A stretch of 5,860 nucleotides of DNA from Rubrivivax sp. (GTDB lineage Bacteria > Pseudomonadota > Gammaproteobacteria > Burkholderiales > Burkholderiaceae_C): positions 1 through 5,860 of the forward strand of contig JAUYAJ010000013.1 in the NCBI GenBank assembly GCA_030693565.1, given 5' to 3'. The position numbers were made by a program, and so were the translations under genes. Positions 4,864-5,860 of this stretch are shown piece after piece (within the stretch, counting starts at the first letter, position 1; the number at the start of each line of letters is the position of its first letter). The notes beneath the pieces were generated by a model. That model was given only the letters and a program-made list of their open reading frames with translations, did not search any database and had not been told where the DNA came from.

Positions 4864-5860
4864 TCATCCGGTGTTGCGCAACCCGGCGGCGATGCCGTTG
4901 ATCGACAAATGGATGCCGCGCTGCAGCCGCTCGATGCCGGCGTCGCCCGGCCGCGCCTGGCGCAGCCGGCGCAGCAACTCCACCTGCAAGTGGTTGAGTG
5001 GGTCGAGATAAGGGAAGCGGTGCTCGATCGAGCGCGCCAGCGCCGCGTTGGCCTGCAGCGGCTCGGTCTGGCCGGTGATCAGCGCCAGCGCGTCGTGGCT
5101 GCGCTGCCACTCGGCGCGCAAGGCCTTGAAGATGCGCTTGCCGCTGGCCTGGTCTTCGACCAGCGCGACATAGCGGGCGGCGATGCGCAGGTCGCTCTTG
5201 GCCAGCACCATGTCCAGGTTGGACAGCAGGGCGCGGAAGAACGGCCATTGGCGGTGCATGCGCTGCAGCAGCTCGACCTGCGCCGGGCGACCCTCGCCGC
5301 TGCCGACGAAGGCCTCGATGGCGCTGCCGAATCCGCACCAGCCCGGCAGCGCCATCCGGCACTGGCCCCAGGAGAAGCCCCAGGGGATGGCGCGCAGGTT
5401 CTCGATCGCGCGCGCCGGCTGGCCTTCCTTGGGGCGCGACGCCGGGCGTGAACCGAGGTTGAGCTCGGCGATCTCGCGGATCGGCGTTGCGGCGAAGAAG
5501 TAGTCGGTGAAGCCTGGCGTTTCGTAGACCAGCTTGCGGTAGGCGGCGCAGCTGGCCTCGCTGATGCGCGTGGCAGCGTCGGTGAAGGCCTTGGGCGCGG
5601 TCTTGGTCGGGTGCAGCAAGGTGGCTTCGAGCGTTGCCGCGACCAGGGTTTCCAGGTTGCGGCGGCCGATCTCGGGGTTGGCGTACTTGGAGCCGATGAC
5701 CTCGCCTTGTTCGGTGAGCCGGATCTGGCCGTTCACCGTGCCCGGCGGCTGCGCCAGGATGGCCTGGTAGGCCGGGCCGCCGCCGCGCCCGTCGGTCCCG
5801 CCGCGGCCGTGGAACACGCGCAGCGTGTTCGGCGCCCCGGCGCTGGTTTCGGCAAAAAAG
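4864..5860 (-). CDS. ppc: Phosphoenolpyruvate carboxylase, C-terminal part (runs off right edge)
   Basis: About 331 codons, open from base 5859 to the TGA at 4866-4864. The catalytic loop motif is VFHGRGGTDGRGGGPA, followed by PPGTVNGQIRLTEQGEVI, YANPEIGRRNLE, LGSRPASRP, the IPWGFSWGQCRMALPGW block and LDPLNHLQVELL. It ends in SINGIAAGLRNTG, the classic PEPC C-terminus. The family is usually 880-960 residues, so roughly the last third is present; the start lies beyond 5860. Known role: cytoplasmic carboxylation of phosphoenolpyruvate to oxaloacetate, refilling the citric acid cycle. The terminal RNTG contains the Asn that binds the inhibitor aspartate in the E. coli enzyme, so feedback control is probably kept. 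Odd point: Asp in HGRGGTDGRGG where Val or Ile is usual. The GTG at 5817 is internal, since the reading frame continues upstream with conserved-looking sequence (PNTLR before VFHGRGG). Confidence 0.96.
   Translation of the reverse strand, partial: FFAETSAGAPNTLRVFHGRGGTDGRGGGPAYQAILAQPPGTVNGQIRLTEQGEVIGSKYANPEIGRRNLETLVAATLEATLLHPTKTAPKAFTDAATRISEASCAAYRKLVYETPGFTDYFFAATPIREIAELNLGSRPASRPKEGQPARAIENLRAIPWGFSWGQCRMALPGWCGFGSAIEAFVGSGEGRPAQVELLQRMHRQWPFFRALLSNLDMVLAKSDLRIAARYVALVEDQASGKRIFKALRAEWQRSHDALALITGQTEPLQANAALARSIEHRFPYLDPLNHLQVELLRRLRQARPGDAGIERLQRGIHLSINGIAAGLRNTG

Noticed and set aside
4071..5451. Plus-strand open frames of 255 and 392 codons opposite the binding protein and ppc
   Set aside because: Both oppose genes with clear family motifs, and the translations show no family signature or signal peptide.
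1..5860. Mobile element, CRISPR array, tRNA or rRNA
   Set aside because: No transposase or integrase, no terminal inverted repeats, no spaced direct repeats and no cloverleaf-like or ribosomal sequence was seen.

Overview
High-G+C (roughly 70 % by eye), tightly packed chromosomal DNA from a proteobacterium. The most likely source is a Burkholderiales-type betaproteobacterium, judged from the gene set (argH divergent from an AlgZ/AlgR-type pair, with ppc nearby) and from the protein sequences. The genus cannot be fixed from the window. All genes look like housekeeping or accessory chromosomal genes. I see no phage, transposon, CRISPR array, tRNA or rRNA.

Layout: (1) 1-336, minus strand: the N-terminal 112 codons of argH (argininosuccinate lyase), running off the left edge. 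(2) 337-405: a short divergent spacer with a pentamer tandem repeat and one A/T-rich patch. (3) 406-1548 and 1545-2297, plus strand: an AlgZ/LytS-type membrane histidine kinase and a LytTR response regulator that overlap by ATGA, making one two-component operon. (4) 2298-2512: a 215-bp gap with a hairpin after the regulator and a GC hairpin just before a good ribosome binding site. (5) 2513-3871, plus strand: a secreted subtilisin-like (S8) serine protease with an intact catalytic triad. (6) 3872-3950: a convergent spacer with two hairpins. (7) 3951-4775, minus strand: a TupA-like periplasmic tungstate-type binding protein. (8) 4776-4863: a spacer with a hairpin. (9) 4864-5860, minus strand: the C-terminal part of ppc (phosphoenolpyruvate carboxylase), whose start lies beyond the right edge.

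How the genes relate: the kinase and regulator form a clear signalling pair, and argH shares their upstream spacer. The protease has its own ribosome binding site behind a hairpin and looks like a separate unit. The binding protein lies downstream of ppc on the same strand, but a hairpin separates them, so co-transcription is uncertain. No tungstate permease or ATPase genes are visible. Nothing here amounts to a clear new system. The points most worth a second look are the protease and orphan binding protein sitting between algZR and ppc, a Cys-x-Cys motif in the binding protein, the repeat in the argH/algZ spacer, and an unusual Asp in a conserved loop of the PEP carboxylase.
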